Part shown: positions 37,209-46,071 of the stretch, piece after piece
Layout: every line of letters begins with the position of its first letter
Position numbering within the stretch: position 1 is the stretch's first letter
Assembly: GCA_001627925.1 (NCBI GenBank)
Contig: LUQC01000110.1
Coordinates: 1 to 54,735, forward strand
Length of the DNA stretch: 54,735 nucleotides
Direction of reading: 5' to 3'
Origin: Rhodobacteraceae bacterium REDSEA-S34_B6
GTDB lineage: Bacteria > Pseudomonadota > Alphaproteobacteria > Rhodobacterales > Rhodobacteraceae
Notes under the pieces: generated by a model
What the model was told of the DNA's origin: nothing
Databases searched by the model: none
What the model saw: the letters and a program-made list of their open reading frames with translations, nothing else
Program-made: the position numbers and the translations under genes

Positions 37209-38357
37209 ATGTCTCGTGTTACTGTTGAAACTGGCGGCACAGTTGTCAAATTATGCCTAGGCAAAGAAACAATGCGATTTCATTCAATTTGGCTTCGCGA
37301 TAATGCACAAGACGATGAAACTCGCGATCAAATAAATGGCCAACGACTTATAGCTTTAAATCAAATTCCACGTGAAACTTGGGTTTCTGATGCTCGAGTA
37401 GATGCTGATAGTCTAGTAATAACATTTAAACCAGAAAACAAAGTAATACGTTACGATTTTGAATGGCTTATGGAAAATAATTATGACGAGGTAAAAAACT
37501 TAAAGAGAGGTTGGATACCGCAGGATTATGAAACGTGGGACTCTGATCTAAAGTTTGTACCTAGCTGTGATTTTGATAAGCTAATTAAAAAAAATATATT
37601 AGCATTCAACTGGTTGGCCGATGTACGAAAGTATGGTTTTGGTAAAATAATTAATGGGCCAATTACTGAAGGTGCATTATTCAAAGTCATTGAACTTTTC
37701 GGCTACGTTAGAGAAACCAATTATGGAAAACATTTCGAAGTTAGAACCGAAGTAAATCCTAGCAATCTTGCTTTCACAGGTCTTGCCTTACAGGCGCACA
37801 CTGATAACCCCTACAGAGATCCAGTTCCAACTCTTCAGCTACTTTATTGTCTAGAAAGTTCTGCAGCAGGTGGTGAAAATATGCTGGTTGATGGGTTTAA
37901 AGCCATAACGCGATTACGCGAAGAGAATAAAGAGTATTTTGATCTATTAGCAAACTATTCTGCCCGTTTTGAATATAAAAATAATAAAGACGTACACCTT
38001 AAATCAAGACGGCCGATCATAGAACTATCTTCAGATGGAGAACTAATTGCAATTCGTTTTAATAATCGCTCAATGTCAGCTGTAAGTGATGTACCATTCG
38101 ATAAAATGGAAAAATGGTACGCTGCATACAGGCGACTTGGTGAGATAATCGACGATCCCAATATGGAAATTACTTTTCGATTAAATCCTGGAGAAGCTTT
38201 CATCGTCGATAATACTAGAGTTCTTCACGCACGTAAGGGTTATTCTGGCACTGGGAAAAGATGGCTGCAAGGATGCTATTCCGATAAAGATGGTTTAAAT
38301 TCTGCATTCTATAGTCTTGAAAAAGCTTTAGCTGAAGAAAGTTCACATGAAGCGTAG
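37209..38357 (+). CDS. tmpA: TmpA-like Fe(II)/2-oxoglutarate dioxygenase (gamma-butyrobetaine-hydroxylase family), probable 2-(trimethylamino)ethylphosphonate hydroxylase
   Basis: The 382-residue protein has the two-part gamma-butyrobetaine-hydroxylase architecture: an N-terminal DUF971-like domain (about 1-95, with FHSIWLRDNAQDDETRD) and a TauD-type core. Iron ligands are His197 and Asp199 (LQAHTDNPYRDPVP) and His340 (NTRVLHARKGY); Arg351 is the likely 2-oxoglutarate anchor. The next gene is a PhnZ-like HD oxygenase overlapping by 11 bases. That pairing is the known arrangement of TmpA-TmpB, in which TmpA hydroxylates 2-(trimethylamino)ethylphosphonate at C1. The alternative, a true butyrobetaine hydroxylase, would not explain the HD partner. 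GAGGTAAACCG precedes the ATG. Confidence 0.75.
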   Translation: MSRVTVETGGTVVKLCLGKETMRFHSIWLRDNAQDDETRDQINGQRLIALNQIPRETWVSDARVDADSLVITFKPENKVIRYDFEWLMENNYDEVKNLKRGWIPQDYETWDSDLKFVPSCDFDKLIKKNILAFNWLADVRKYGFGKIINGPITEGALFKVIELFGYVRETNYGKHFEVRTEVNPSNLAFTGLALQAHTDNPYRDPVPTLQLLYCLESSAAGGENMLVDGFKAITRLREENKEYFDLLANYSARFEYKNNKDVHLKSRRPIIELSSDGELIAIRFNNRSMSAVSDVPFDKMEKWYAAYRRLGEIIDDPNMEITFRLNPGEAFIVDNTRVLHARKGYSGTGKRWLQGCYSDKDGLNSAFYSLEKALAEESSHEA

Positions 38358-38940
38358 TGTTACAAACCTTAATGCCAAAAATATTGTCGATTTTATTGGT
38401 TCAATATTTGAAAAACGTGGGGATGAAGAGTACCTGGGTGAACCGGTAACAATGGGTCAACATATGTTGCAGGGGGCAACTATGGCCGAACAACGTAGAG
38501 AACCCGATGAAATTATAATTGGCACCCTTCTTCACGACATTGGCCACTTCACTAGTGAATTTGGGACTTTTTCGATGGAGGATACAGAAGACCGTTACCA
38601 TGAAGATGCAGGAGCAGCAGTGCTTGAGCAATTTTTCCCAAAGGTCATTACTGATTGTTGCCGACATCACGTTGCAGCTAAACGCTATCTGTGTGCTACG
38701 GATCCAGAATATTTCCAAAAGCTTTCAATAGCCTCTATTCACTCTCTTAATCTTCAAGGCGGACCAATGTGCGAGGCAGAAATAAAAGATTTTGAAAAAA
38801 ATCCAAACCTCAAAAAAATACTCAAGGTTCGACTGTATGATGATGCTGGTAAAATTCCAGACATGGTTACCCCATCATTTTGGCATTTTGCTCCTCTGGT
38901 CCAAAAGATGGTTGATAGTCATTGTTCAAAAGAAAAATAA
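38347..38940 (+). CDS. tmpB: TmpB/PhnZ-like HD-domain mixed-valence diiron oxygenase
   Basis: Predicted to split the C-P bond of the TmpA product, giving glycine betaine and phosphate. The 197 residues keep the PhnZ-family pattern: the Tyr29-x-x-Glu32 gate (YLGEPV), His39, the HD pair His63-Asp64 (LLHDIGHF), His85 (YHEDAGA), His107/108 (CRHHVAAKRYL) and an Asp at 165-166 (RLYDDAGK). Spacing of the first five positions matches PhnZ exactly (+5). Only oxygenase-type HD proteins carry the Tyr/Glu lid, which argues against a phosphohydrolase. Overlap with tmpA implies coupled translation. Confidence 0.78.
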   Translation: MKRSVTNLNAKNIVDFIGSIFEKRGDEEYLGEPVTMGQHMLQGATMAEQRREPDEIIIGTLLHDIGHFTSEFGTFSMEDTEDRYHEDAGAAVLEQFFPKVITDCCRHHVAAKRYLCATDPEYFQKLSIASIHSLNLQGGPMCEAEIKDFEKNPNLKKILKVRLYDDAGKIPDMVTPSFWHFAPLVQKMVDSHCSKEK

Positions 38941-38941
38941 T

Positions 38942-38963
38942 AAAGATTTTAAACATCTTTTTT
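38942..38963. terminator. Weak bidirectional terminator between tmpB and the EamA gene
   Basis: AAAGAT / ATCTTT with a seven-base spacer and TTTT on the plus side; T-rich on the minus side as well. It lies directly after the tmpB stop and over the stop of the convergent EamA gene. The stem is short and has no GC pairs beyond two, so confidence is low. Confidence 0.35.
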
Positions 38964-39932
38964 GTTCTGGACCATACCTGCCGAACCTGGCATCGGGACG
39001 CTTGAGGTTGTCTCAACCTGATTAATCCGTTCTCTATAAATTACATAAATTCCACTGGAAATTATTAGCGACATACCTATCCACGCTGTAGAAGATGGAT
39101 AATCACCCCAAATTAAGATCCCCCATACAACGCTGACAGGGATCGCAACATATTCAAAAGGAGCAATCAATGAGGCCTCGACATTTCTGTAAGCAAAAGA
39201 TGACGTTAAGGATAAGAACAATACAGCGCCAGCACAGATTGCAATGTATATGATTTCAATAAATGTGGGCGAAACGGTGGCACGCAATAAGAAATCAAGA
39301 GACATACTACCGGTAGAGCTTAGGCCACCACTCCAATTAAATGCAAGAAGAGGTAATGCAGAAAAGAAATAACACAGATGTTGGATTGTTATTAAAGCCG
39401 GCAAATTGCCATCTGATTTAAGACTGCGTGTAAAAATTTGAAAAATTGCATAGCTTATTGCAGATCCTAGAGCGAGCAACATTTCCGGCTGAAATTCATT
39501 CGTTCCTGGCTTCATTACAAACATAACACCAATTAACGCGACAATAACGGACGTGATTCTATGAATACCAATCTTCTCTTTAAGTACTATTGAAGATAAA
39601 AAAGTAATCAAAAGCGGTGATAGAAAAAATATAGAAACTACGGTGGATAAAGGTAAACTTGCTAATGCGACAAAGAAAAAGTACATGGCGATTACCAAAC
39701 ACATACCTCTAATAGCAAACAAGATTACTGTACGCCGTGGAAGTAGTAAAACTTTTTTAGCACCCTTTCCTATTATTGAAATTACCAAAATACAGAATAA
39801 AGCACGGATAACCACTATTTGAGCAAGTGGATAACGTGAACTCAAAAGCTTGATTAGTGAGTCATTTAACGGAATCAGCGCCATTCCTAACATTAAAAGT
39901 AGGATAGACAGTTTGGTGAGCCGATCGTTCAT
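38949..39932 (-). CDS. EamA-family (DMT superfamily) transporter
   Basis: A 327-residue membrane protein with ten predicted helices and two EamA repeats: GMALIPLNDSLIKLLSSRYPLAQIVVIRALFCILV, LPLSTVVSIFFLSPLLITFLSSIVLKEKIG in repeat one and YRNVEASLIAPFEYVAIPVSVVWGILIWGDYPS in repeat two. It ends with a hydrophilic tail of about 25 residues. Substrate unknown. It is the last gene of the minus-strand cluster running from 48.0 kb, 163 bases after the DMGDH-like gene, so it may act on a pathway intermediate. Confidence 0.9.
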   Translation of the reverse strand: MNDRLTKLSILLLMLGMALIPLNDSLIKLLSSRYPLAQIVVIRALFCILVISIIGKGAKKVLLLPRRTVILFAIRGMCLVIAMYFFFVALASLPLSTVVSIFFLSPLLITFLSSIVLKEKIGIHRITSVIVALIGVMFVMKPGTNEFQPEMLLALGSAISYAIFQIFTRSLKSDGNLPALITIQHLCYFFSALPLLAFNWSGGLSSTGSMSLDFLLRATVSPTFIEIIYIAICAGAVLFLSLTSSFAYRNVEASLIAPFEYVAIPVSVVWGILIWGDYPSSTAWIGMSLIISSGIYVIYRERINQVETTSSVPMPGSAGMVQNKKDV

Positions 39933-40095
39933 TTTAAATCCAACTAAAAAAAATATCTCAAACTAAATTAGCCTAAGTATTTACAGTACCAAGCATAGAT
40001 GTATTGGCGCGCTCAATAACGCCATTCAAATTGTCGTAAATGGATCTAAAGCTTGCTGAAAAATCAATTGGTTAAGTATTTTTAGCTTAATGAAC

Positions 40096-41616
40096 TTATG
40101 TTTTAACCTTTTCCAATTTAGGATCATAAAGCGGTTTTAGGCAAACATTTGCTCTTACTCTTTTCGTCGCCACCTCAAGTTCATAATCACCAGATAATAC
40201 GAAATCGTGATCGATGTACCGGTCACTACGGACATATCCCATTCCTATAAATTTTCCTATGGTGTGACCGAAACCGGCAGAACTTAACCAACCACAACGC
40301 TCGCCATTACGATAAATTGTTTCTCGACCTGATAGAATAACATTACTATCAGTCGTGAATGTAGCCATTATCTTTTTAATGCCCTCAGCTCTCTGTTTCG
40401 TTATTGCATCGCGCCCTTTAAACGAAATATTAGATTTCATTTTCACTGCCCAACCTAAACCTGCTTCATCTGGAGTATGATCGGGACCAATATCTGACGA
40501 CCAGGCACGATAACCTTTTTCAAGTCTAAGAGTTTCAATTGCCCGATATCCAGCATTTCGTAAACCCAATGGCGATCCAGCTTCAATTAATTTATTGTAA
40601 ACGGTTTGTGCATAATCAACGGGCAAATGCAGTTCCCAACCAAGTTCTCCAACATACGTAATGCGCATAGCTAGAACTTGGCATCCCGCTATACTTATTT
40701 GCCTTGCCGATCCAAACGGATGACCATTATCTGAGACATCGTTTACAGTTACTAACTGTAAAATATCCCGTGCGTTAGGCCCAAAAAGAGATAAAACCGC
40801 ATTAGATGACGTTACATCAATCAATTGAGCATTTAGCTCAGATGGGATATTTCTGCTAATCCAATTAAAATCGTGAGTAGCATAACCAGTACCCGTAGTT
40901 ATATAGTACTCGTTAAACTTTGTACGAACACAGATTAAATCGCACTCAATTCCACCATTATCATTGAGCATTTGAGTGTAAATTATAGACCCAACTGGCT
41001 TATCAACACGATTGGAAGCAATCCATTGAAGTGCCTGTTCTGCATCTGGGCCAGTTAATATATATTTTGCAAATGAGGTCTGATCGAACAAAACAGCTGC
41101 TTCTCTTGCTGCTTTGTGTTCACGAGCTACTGCACTATGCCAGTTAGGCAGTCCGAACGTATATATATCACGCGGTTCCTCACCAGTGTCGGCAAACCAA
41201 TTCGCTCTTTCCCACCCAAGTTTTTCACCAAACACTGCACCGGATGATTTCAAAGTATCATATAATGGCGATCGACGACATGGTCTCCCAGTTCTGTGTT
41301 CCTCAGATGGCCAAGCCATCGTATAATGTTTTCCGTAAGCCTCTAGAGTACGCGACCTTACCCAATTTGTATCCTGATGTGGGCGCCCAAACCGGCGGAT
41401 ATCAACTGGCCAGAGATCAAATGGTGGCGCTCCATTGGCAACCCACTCAGCCAAAGCCATTCCTGCGCCACCACCAGCTGCAATCCCATAGGCATTAAAG
41501 CCTGCGCCTATGTAAATATTTTTTAATTCCGGGGCTTCTCCTAATATAAAATTGCCATCAGGCGTGAAACTCTCTGGTCCGTTCAATAATTGCTTCACAC
41601 CCACGAGGCAAAGCAA
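40096..41616 (-). pseudogene. DMGDH-like oxidoreductase, C-terminal part (FAO_M and GcvT-type folate domains)
   Basis: Continues the FAD oxidoreductase encoded at 41558-42508 but in a different frame. From 41601 it reads GVKQLLNGPESFTPDGNFILGEAPELKNIYIGAGFNAYGIAAGGGAGMALAEWV, the C-terminal end of the DAO domain, then a FAO_M linker and a GcvT-like tetrahydrofolate-binding domain (FDQTSFAKYILTGPDAEQALQWI to LRLEKGYRAWSSDIGPDHTPDEAGLGWAVK), closing with the barrel domain. Dimethylglycine and sarcosine dehydrogenases share this plan: they oxidise an N-methyl group and pass it to folate. The start shown is a chance TTG. The frame is broken by a small deletion, so the full protein cannot be made as written. 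Confidence 0.85.
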
Positions 41617-42508
41617 GCTCCATCAATTGCTCAAAATGATCGTATCGCGACTCTAGTAATTGGAAATCAAAAGGTTCTGGAATACCGTCAACGGCCCAAG
41701 GTATCCCATTTGGTTCATAACCTCCCCAAACCAACCCCCCAACCTCCTCCTTATAATATGTAAGTCTGTCAGGGTCCCTAAGGGTTGGTAAGTCCGATGG
41801 AACACCAAATTCTTCGGTTATCATATATTGATGTTCAACTGAAACGAGTGGAACGTTTACCCCTACAGTTGCCGCAAGATCACGGGTCCACTGACCGCAG
41901 CAGAGGACAAGTTTTTCGCAGGAAATGCTACCAAGTTTTGTTTTAACTCCAACCAAATTATCATTTTCTGTTGTGATCTCGGTTACTGCACAGTTTTCTA
42001 TTATTTTAGCTCCAGATGTCCGCGCTCCTCGGGCTAACGCTTGAGTTATATCAGACGGTGAGGCCTGTCCGTCCGTTGGCAAAAAAGCGGCGCCCACAAC
42101 ATCACTAATGTCCATAAGTGGCCACAAGTCTTGTGCTTCCTTAGGTGTTAACAATTGCATTTCTAGCCCAAATGAACGCGCTGTAGTGGCTTGACGTTTG
42201 ACCTCAGTCCAGCGCTCGTTATTACATGCTAATCTCAAGCCACCATTCATTTTCCAGCCAGTTGCAAGACCTGTTTCAGGCTCCAACTGGTCATAAAGAT
42301 TTATTGAGTGCCCTAACAGCTGAGTAATATTTGCATTTGAACGTAGTTGCCCAACCAAACCCGCCGCATGCCATGTAGAACCTGAAGTTAGTGATGCTTT
42401 TTCCAACAATAAAACTTCATGCCCTATTTTAGCGAGATGATAAGCAGTAGAGCAACCGACAATACCACCTCCTACAATTATAACTTTTGATGAAGTCGGT
42501 AGACTCAT
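41558..42508 (-). CDS. DMGDH-like FAD oxidoreductase, N-terminal (DAO) part, frameshifted
   Basis: The N-terminal 302 residues belong to a dimethylglycine/sarcosine-dehydrogenase-like flavoprotein: the FAD motif VIIVGGGIVGCSTAYHLAKIGHEVLLLEK, the SGSTWHAAGL segment whose histidine is the covalent FAD site in DMGDH, then GGLRLA and YYKEEVGGLVWGGYEP. It leaves the family after ELALPR and runs 14 unrelated residues to a stop. The partner half (40096-41616) follows in another frame; about 20 bases (seven codons) are missing at the junction. The ATG lies nine bases after the phosphotransferase stop. Substrate is inferred to be an N-methylated amine, not proven. Confidence 0.87.
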   Translation of the reverse strand: MSLPTSSKVIIVGGGIVGCSTAYHLAKIGHEVLLLEKASLTSGSTWHAAGLVGQLRSNANITQLLGHSINLYDQLEPETGLATGWKMNGGLRLACNNERWTEVKRQATTARSFGLEMQLLTPKEAQDLWPLMDISDVVGAAFLPTDGQASPSDITQALARGARTSGAKIIENCAVTEITTENDNLVGVKTKLGSISCEKLVLCCGQWTRDLAATVGVNVPLVSVEHQYMITEEFGVPSDLPTLRDPDRLTYYKEEVGGLVWGGYEPNGIPWAVDGIPEPFDFQLLESRYDHFEQLMELALPRGCEAIIERTREFHA

Positions 42509-42517
42509 TCAACACCC

Positions 42518-43390
42518 CTAGGTATGTTTGAAATCTGACATTGCCACATTAAATCGACTTAAATTCTCTGCGGTGTATGCCGCATAATCAAAGTCGATTT
42601 CAGAATATATTTCAGAAACCATAGACCATAAGGTTTCTCGCATTAGAGAGGCGCATTTCATCGCATTATAAGGGCGCCAATAGTTCTGCCAATCTTGCTT
42701 AAAATATTGCCCTAACATTTCCTGTTCCTGAACAACAGATAAACCATTATTTCCTGCAAGACCTGCTAAATCAAAAAGTGGGGTATTAAAGCCACCATAT
42801 TCCCAGTCAATCAACCAAAGTTGACCTCCATCATCCAATATATTTGCAGCCAAAAGATCATTATGCCCAACGACTAATTCTACTGGCCCCGTAGCTATTT
42901 CTAGTACCTCAAGTTGGCGTTTCATATCCACAAGTTTTGAAACATGGGGTGAACCATCTTTTTCTAATCGGGACATATAAGTTTGATTAATTTGAAATGG
43001 CCAAAAAGTAAGAATTGGAGAATGCAAACATTTTCCAATTCCTCGGTGTGTCTTCGCCACAAGGTTTATGATTCGTTTTAAATTTCCCGGCTCACGAACG
43101 GCTGCTTCGTTAAGAGTTTGTGCATCAATAAACTCAAGAACTAAAACACCTGTCTTATGATAAATGACTTTAGGGGAAATACCCAACTGATACGCTGCTT
43201 GACTGAGTGCTAGTTCATTCCAACGCATTACACCATGCTCTGCAATATCACTCCCAATACGAACGACATATTTACAATCTTCGTCTTCAACAGTCACATT
43301 GGTATTGGTAATTCCACCACCTAATGGGGTGATATTTGATGGGGCTTTGAAACATGGTAAGCCCGTAATAAGTTCTGTTAGATCACTCAT
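42518..43390 (-). CDS. Choline-kinase/aminoglycoside-phosphotransferase-family protein
   Basis: A 290-residue small-molecule kinase. GGGITNTNVTVEDEDCKYVVRIG is the nucleotide loop, VLVLEFIDAQTL the hinge, VVGHNDLLAANILDDGGQLWLIDWEYGGFNTPLFDLA the catalytic HxDxxxxN and metal DxE/DWE region of choline/ethanolamine kinases (here H-N-D-L-L-A-A-N). I start at the ATG at 43390 (MSDLTELITGL), not the in-frame TTG 12 bases earlier. Tightly followed by the DMGDH-like gene, it may phosphorylate an amino-alcohol in the same pathway; the substrate is unproven. Confidence 0.85.
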   Translation of the reverse strand: MSDLTELITGLPCFKAPSNITPLGGGITNTNVTVEDEDCKYVVRIGSDIAEHGVMRWNELALSQAAYQLGISPKVIYHKTGVLVLEFIDAQTLNEAAVREPGNLKRIINLVAKTHRGIGKCLHSPILTFWPFQINQTYMSRLEKDGSPHVSKLVDMKRQLEVLEIATGPVELVVGHNDLLAANILDDGGQLWLIDWEYGGFNTPLFDLAGLAGNNGLSVVQEQEMLGQYFKQDWQNYWRPYNAMKCASLMRETLWSMVSEIYSEIDFDYAAYTAENLSRFNVAMSDFKHT

Positions 43391-43484
43391 AATTAACGAC
43401 AAACCCTACGTGCCTGACAATAATATACAAGTAATTTTTTATAAAAGAAGTGGAACTTCCAGTATTTTAATTTGTAAAACGCCC

Positions 43485-43524
43485 GAGGCCACCTTAATGG
43501 TCTGTTACTAAATAAGATGGCCTC
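43485..43524 (-). terminator. Intrinsic terminator after the small membrane protein
   Basis: A 12-base stem GAGGCCATCTTA / TAAGGTGGCCTC with one G-T pair, a 16-base loop, then GGGCGTTTTA on the minus strand. It sits 11 bases after the stop at 43535 and so separates the 44-48 kb genes from the phosphotransferase-DMGDH pair, which must have its own promoter or rely on read-through. Confidence 0.7.
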
Positions 43525-43534
43525 AAATTTAAGC

Positions 43535-43960
43535 TTAGCTGGCAACTTCCGTCACATACAAAATTTCCTGCATGTTGAATAAAAGGAAACCATAAAGAAC
43601 TGTGAATACCAAAGGAGCAATCCAAAATTCATTGGTCATTTTTACTCCCTCGACCTGTGCCCATTCACTGCTGAGGATTCTAAAACCAAATATAATTCCT
43701 AAAACTGATTGAACGAAACTATATGTTAAAAATGCCCATGCGTATTGAGGGCCAGAAATTAAAATTACAATCCCCATTATGAAACCAGCACCGGTGAAGG
43801 TTCCAATTAACACTAATGGGAAAGCTGCTCCGTCGCCAGCACCATATTGATCTATCATCCCTCTGGTTCCAAAGAGGCATCGATATGAATAATACCCAGC
43901 GCCAAGTGTCGCAATAATCCATATAATTAAATTTAAAGAACCACCAAAATTTTCTACCAT
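43535..43960 (-). CDS. Small integral membrane protein of unknown function
   Basis: I do not recognise this protein. It starts at the ATG at 43960 (MVENFGGSLN, 141 residues), preceded by AAGGGAG, a strong ribosome site; a longer frame upstream lacks one. Four hydrophobic segments are visible: LIIWIIATLGAGYYSYRCLF, FPLVLIGTFTGAGFIMGIVILI, YAWAFLTYSFVQSVLGIIFGF and WIAPLVFTVLYGFLLFNM. The YDQYGAG-like loop (MIDQYGAGDGAAFPL) lies between the first two. It has its own terminator, suggesting regulated or high-level expression. It could be a small transporter subunit or a membrane anchor for a cluster enzyme; neither is shown. Confidence 0.75.
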   Translation of the reverse strand: MVENFGGSLNLIIWIIATLGAGYYSYRCLFGTRGMIDQYGAGDGAAFPLVLIGTFTGAGFIMGIVILISGPQYAWAFLTYSFVQSVLGIIFGFRILSSEWAQVEGVKMTNEFWIAPLVFTVLYGFLLFNMQEILYVTEVAS

Positions 43961-44066
43961 TTTTTTCTCCCTTATTAGCTGGAAGTAAAGTATCACATCA
44001 ATTCTTACAGGTGGAGCGAAATATAAATTTAGTTTTAAGTTGTAGTATTTTTATTCTTATCTCTAT

Positions 44067-45035
44067 TTATTCACGATTAAAAATTGGAGATAATGTTTCT
44101 TTATCAAAATTTGCCCCACATAGAACTACTGCGCTTATCTTATTTTTGTTGTTCGAAGCATCTTCTTGCCAAGCCGCATAGGCCAAACCAGCAGACCCCT
44201 CTACTAGCATTTTTTCATTCCAAGCAATCTGCTGTAAACCTACCTCTATTTGGCCTTCAGAACAGTCAATCAAATCATCAATAACTTCTGAGCCCAAACC
44301 AAGAGTTATAGTATCATTATCAACACCGCCAGCACATCCGTCCGCCAAAGTCTCAAAATGATCTACTTTTACCATCTTACCAGCCCTGATACTGGCAGCT
44401 AACTCAGCAGAGTTCTTTGCACTGACACCAACGACCCTTGTTCTTGGTGAAAAGGCTTTTAGCACACACCCAATACCCGAAATCAAACCTCCTCCTCCAA
44501 TAGATACATACACTACATCTAGCCTAGGAAGTTGATCCAATAACTCAATTGCTAATGTTCCTTGACCTGCAATAATCTGTGGGTCGTTGTAAGGTGAGAC
44601 GTATATTTTCCCCTGTTCTTTGGCTAGTTTTTGCGCATGCTGTTCAGCAACGCCGGAGTCATTTGAGTGCAATATGGTTTTAACGCCAAGGGCCTTAATT
44701 TTCTCCAACTTCTCCCGCGCTACTGTTTCAGGTAAAACGACAGTCAAATTATGACCTGTTAATTTTGCAGCAGTTGAAAGACCCAAACCATGGTTTCCAG
44801 ATGAGGCAGTGATTGCTGGGACGTCGGTTGAAAGTGAAGTCAATTTCGATAGGGCTCCCCTAAATTTGAAGGAACCAGTTTTTTGGAAATTGTCCGCCTT
44901 GTAATAAAGTTCAGTTTTTTCTTCAAACGCCTGTCGTGACGGAATGCATGGTGTTGGGCTAAGCCAAGGCTTAATTCGACTATATGCTGATACTGATAGA
45001 GCGGCTTGTTGAAGCACTGCCGAAGATGCACTCAT
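44067..45035 (-). CDS. Threonine-dehydratase-like PLP enzyme (EutB/BhcB-type candidate)
   Basis: A fold-type II PLP enzyme of 322 residues. The PLP lysine is in NFQKTGSFKFRGALSKL, the substrate-binding loop is ASSGNHGLGLS and the phosphate-binding glycine loop is VSIGGGGLISG. Family members include threonine/serine dehydratase, hydroxyectoine-pathway EutB and beta-hydroxyaspartate dehydratase BhcB. The next gene upstream encodes an ornithine-cyclodeaminase-like reductase, the partner pairing seen for EutB-EutC and BhcB-BhcD, where the dehydratase makes an imine/enamine that the partner reduces. Twelve bases separate them. Confidence 0.85.
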   Translation of the reverse strand: MSASSAVLQQAALSVSAYSRIKPWLSPTPCIPSRQAFEEKTELYYKADNFQKTGSFKFRGALSKLTSLSTDVPAITASSGNHGLGLSTAAKLTGHNLTVVLPETVAREKLEKIKALGVKTILHSNDSGVAEQHAQKLAKEQGKIYVSPYNDPQIIAGQGTLAIELLDQLPRLDVVYVSIGGGGLISGIGCVLKAFSPRTRVVGVSAKNSAELAASIRAGKMVKVDHFETLADGCAGGVDNDTITLGLGSEVIDDLIDCSEGQIEVGLQQIAWNEKMLVEGSAGLAYAAWQEDASNNKNKISAVVLCGANFDKETLSPIFNRE

Positions 45036-45047
45036 AAATAATATTCC

Positions 45048-46007
45048 TTAATTCTTTTTTCCTAAAGCCGCAGCATCAATAATTCCTTTTGTAATTGCAA
45101 TATCTTGAGCAGCTATACCGGTAAGATCTACAATAGTAATATCATTATCAGAGGTTCGACCCACACAACTATTAGACAGAATGTTTCCCAATTCTAGTAC
45201 CTTTTTAGATAGATTAGTATCATTAATGGCCTGAAACTCACCATGGTTGAGTGACTGTGAGACCATATCACAAACTAACAGCGAGGCGCTTTCGAGTAGA
45301 CTTGTTGGTAGCTCTTGTTTACCGTGAGTATCAGCTCCAATAGCTGTAACATGGGTCCCAGGCCGGACCAAATTGTCTCCAAACAAAGCAGATGTCGCAG
45401 GAGTTGTGGTAATTATAATATCTGATAAGGAAATTTGTTGATTTAAATCTAAAGCAAGATCTACATTTAAATTGTGACCTCGAAGCTCTTCCACAAGAGT
45501 CGCAGCAGCATTTTTATTTCTTCCCCAAATAAAAAAATTAAATGACTTTTCAGGCATCAAAGCCGCGAGGCAATTAGCTTGAAATCGCGCCTGTATACCA
45601 GACCCAATTATTAAAACTCTCTCTGCATTTCTAGACGCCAAAGCCTTTGTGGCTATTGCACCGCCAATACCAGTTCGCATATCTGTGAGCCAACCCTCAT
45701 CCCTTAAAATTGCAACTAGTTCTCCGGTAGTGGCAGAAAAAGCTAACATTATGCCGTTTGAAGATGGAAGTCCATTTGACGGATTATCGTAAAAACCAGA
45801 TGCAATTTTTACAACATATGTATCTGTATGACGAATATGACCTGATTTGATATGGCAATCCCCATTCGATTCAGGAAAACGTAAGTGGACGACATCACCG
45901 GTCTGAACATGTCCAATAGAGGATGCGACATATGCATCGCTTATAACTCTTGTCGCAGTGTCAAAGTGAAAAAGCTCCATAATCTCAGACTTATTTAGAT
46001 CATACAT
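45048..46007 (-). CDS. Ornithine-cyclodeaminase/mu-crystallin-family reductase (EutC/BhcD-type candidate)
   Basis: An NAD(P)-dependent imine reductase or cyclodeaminase of 319 residues. Features of the family: VVKIASGFYDNPSNGLPSSNGIMLAFSATTGELVAILRDEGWLTDMRTGIGGAIATKAL, then the Rossmann motif VLIIGSGIQARFQANCL and IITTTPATSALFGDNLVRPGTHVTAIGAD. EutC (ectoine utilisation) and BhcD (iminosuccinate reductase) fit the context best because a dehydratase follows. Without the remaining eut or bhc genes in the window, the exact substrate is open. Confidence 0.86.
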   Translation of the reverse strand: MYDLNKSEIMELFHFDTATRVISDAYVASSIGHVQTGDVVHLRFPESNGDCHIKSGHIRHTDTYVVKIASGFYDNPSNGLPSSNGIMLAFSATTGELVAILRDEGWLTDMRTGIGGAIATKALASRNAERVLIIGSGIQARFQANCLAALMPEKSFNFFIWGRNKNAAATLVEELRGHNLNVDLALDLNQQISLSDIIITTTPATSALFGDNLVRPGTHVTAIGADTHGKQELPTSLLESASLLVCDMVSQSLNHGEFQAINDTNLSKKVLELGNILSNSCVGRTSDNDITIVDLTGIAAQDIAITKGIIDAAALGKKN

Positions 46008-46071
46008 AAAACCTTAAGTCCTTCTCTTGGTGTATATCCGAAACAAAACCTGATTTAACTCGTTAAACAAT

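Noticed and set aside
37209-38940. PhnY-PhnZ pathway for 2-aminoethylphosphonate
   Set aside because: PhnY belongs to the PhyH family of about 280 residues; the oxygenase here is a 382-residue gamma-butyrobetaine-hydroxylase type, which fits TmpA.
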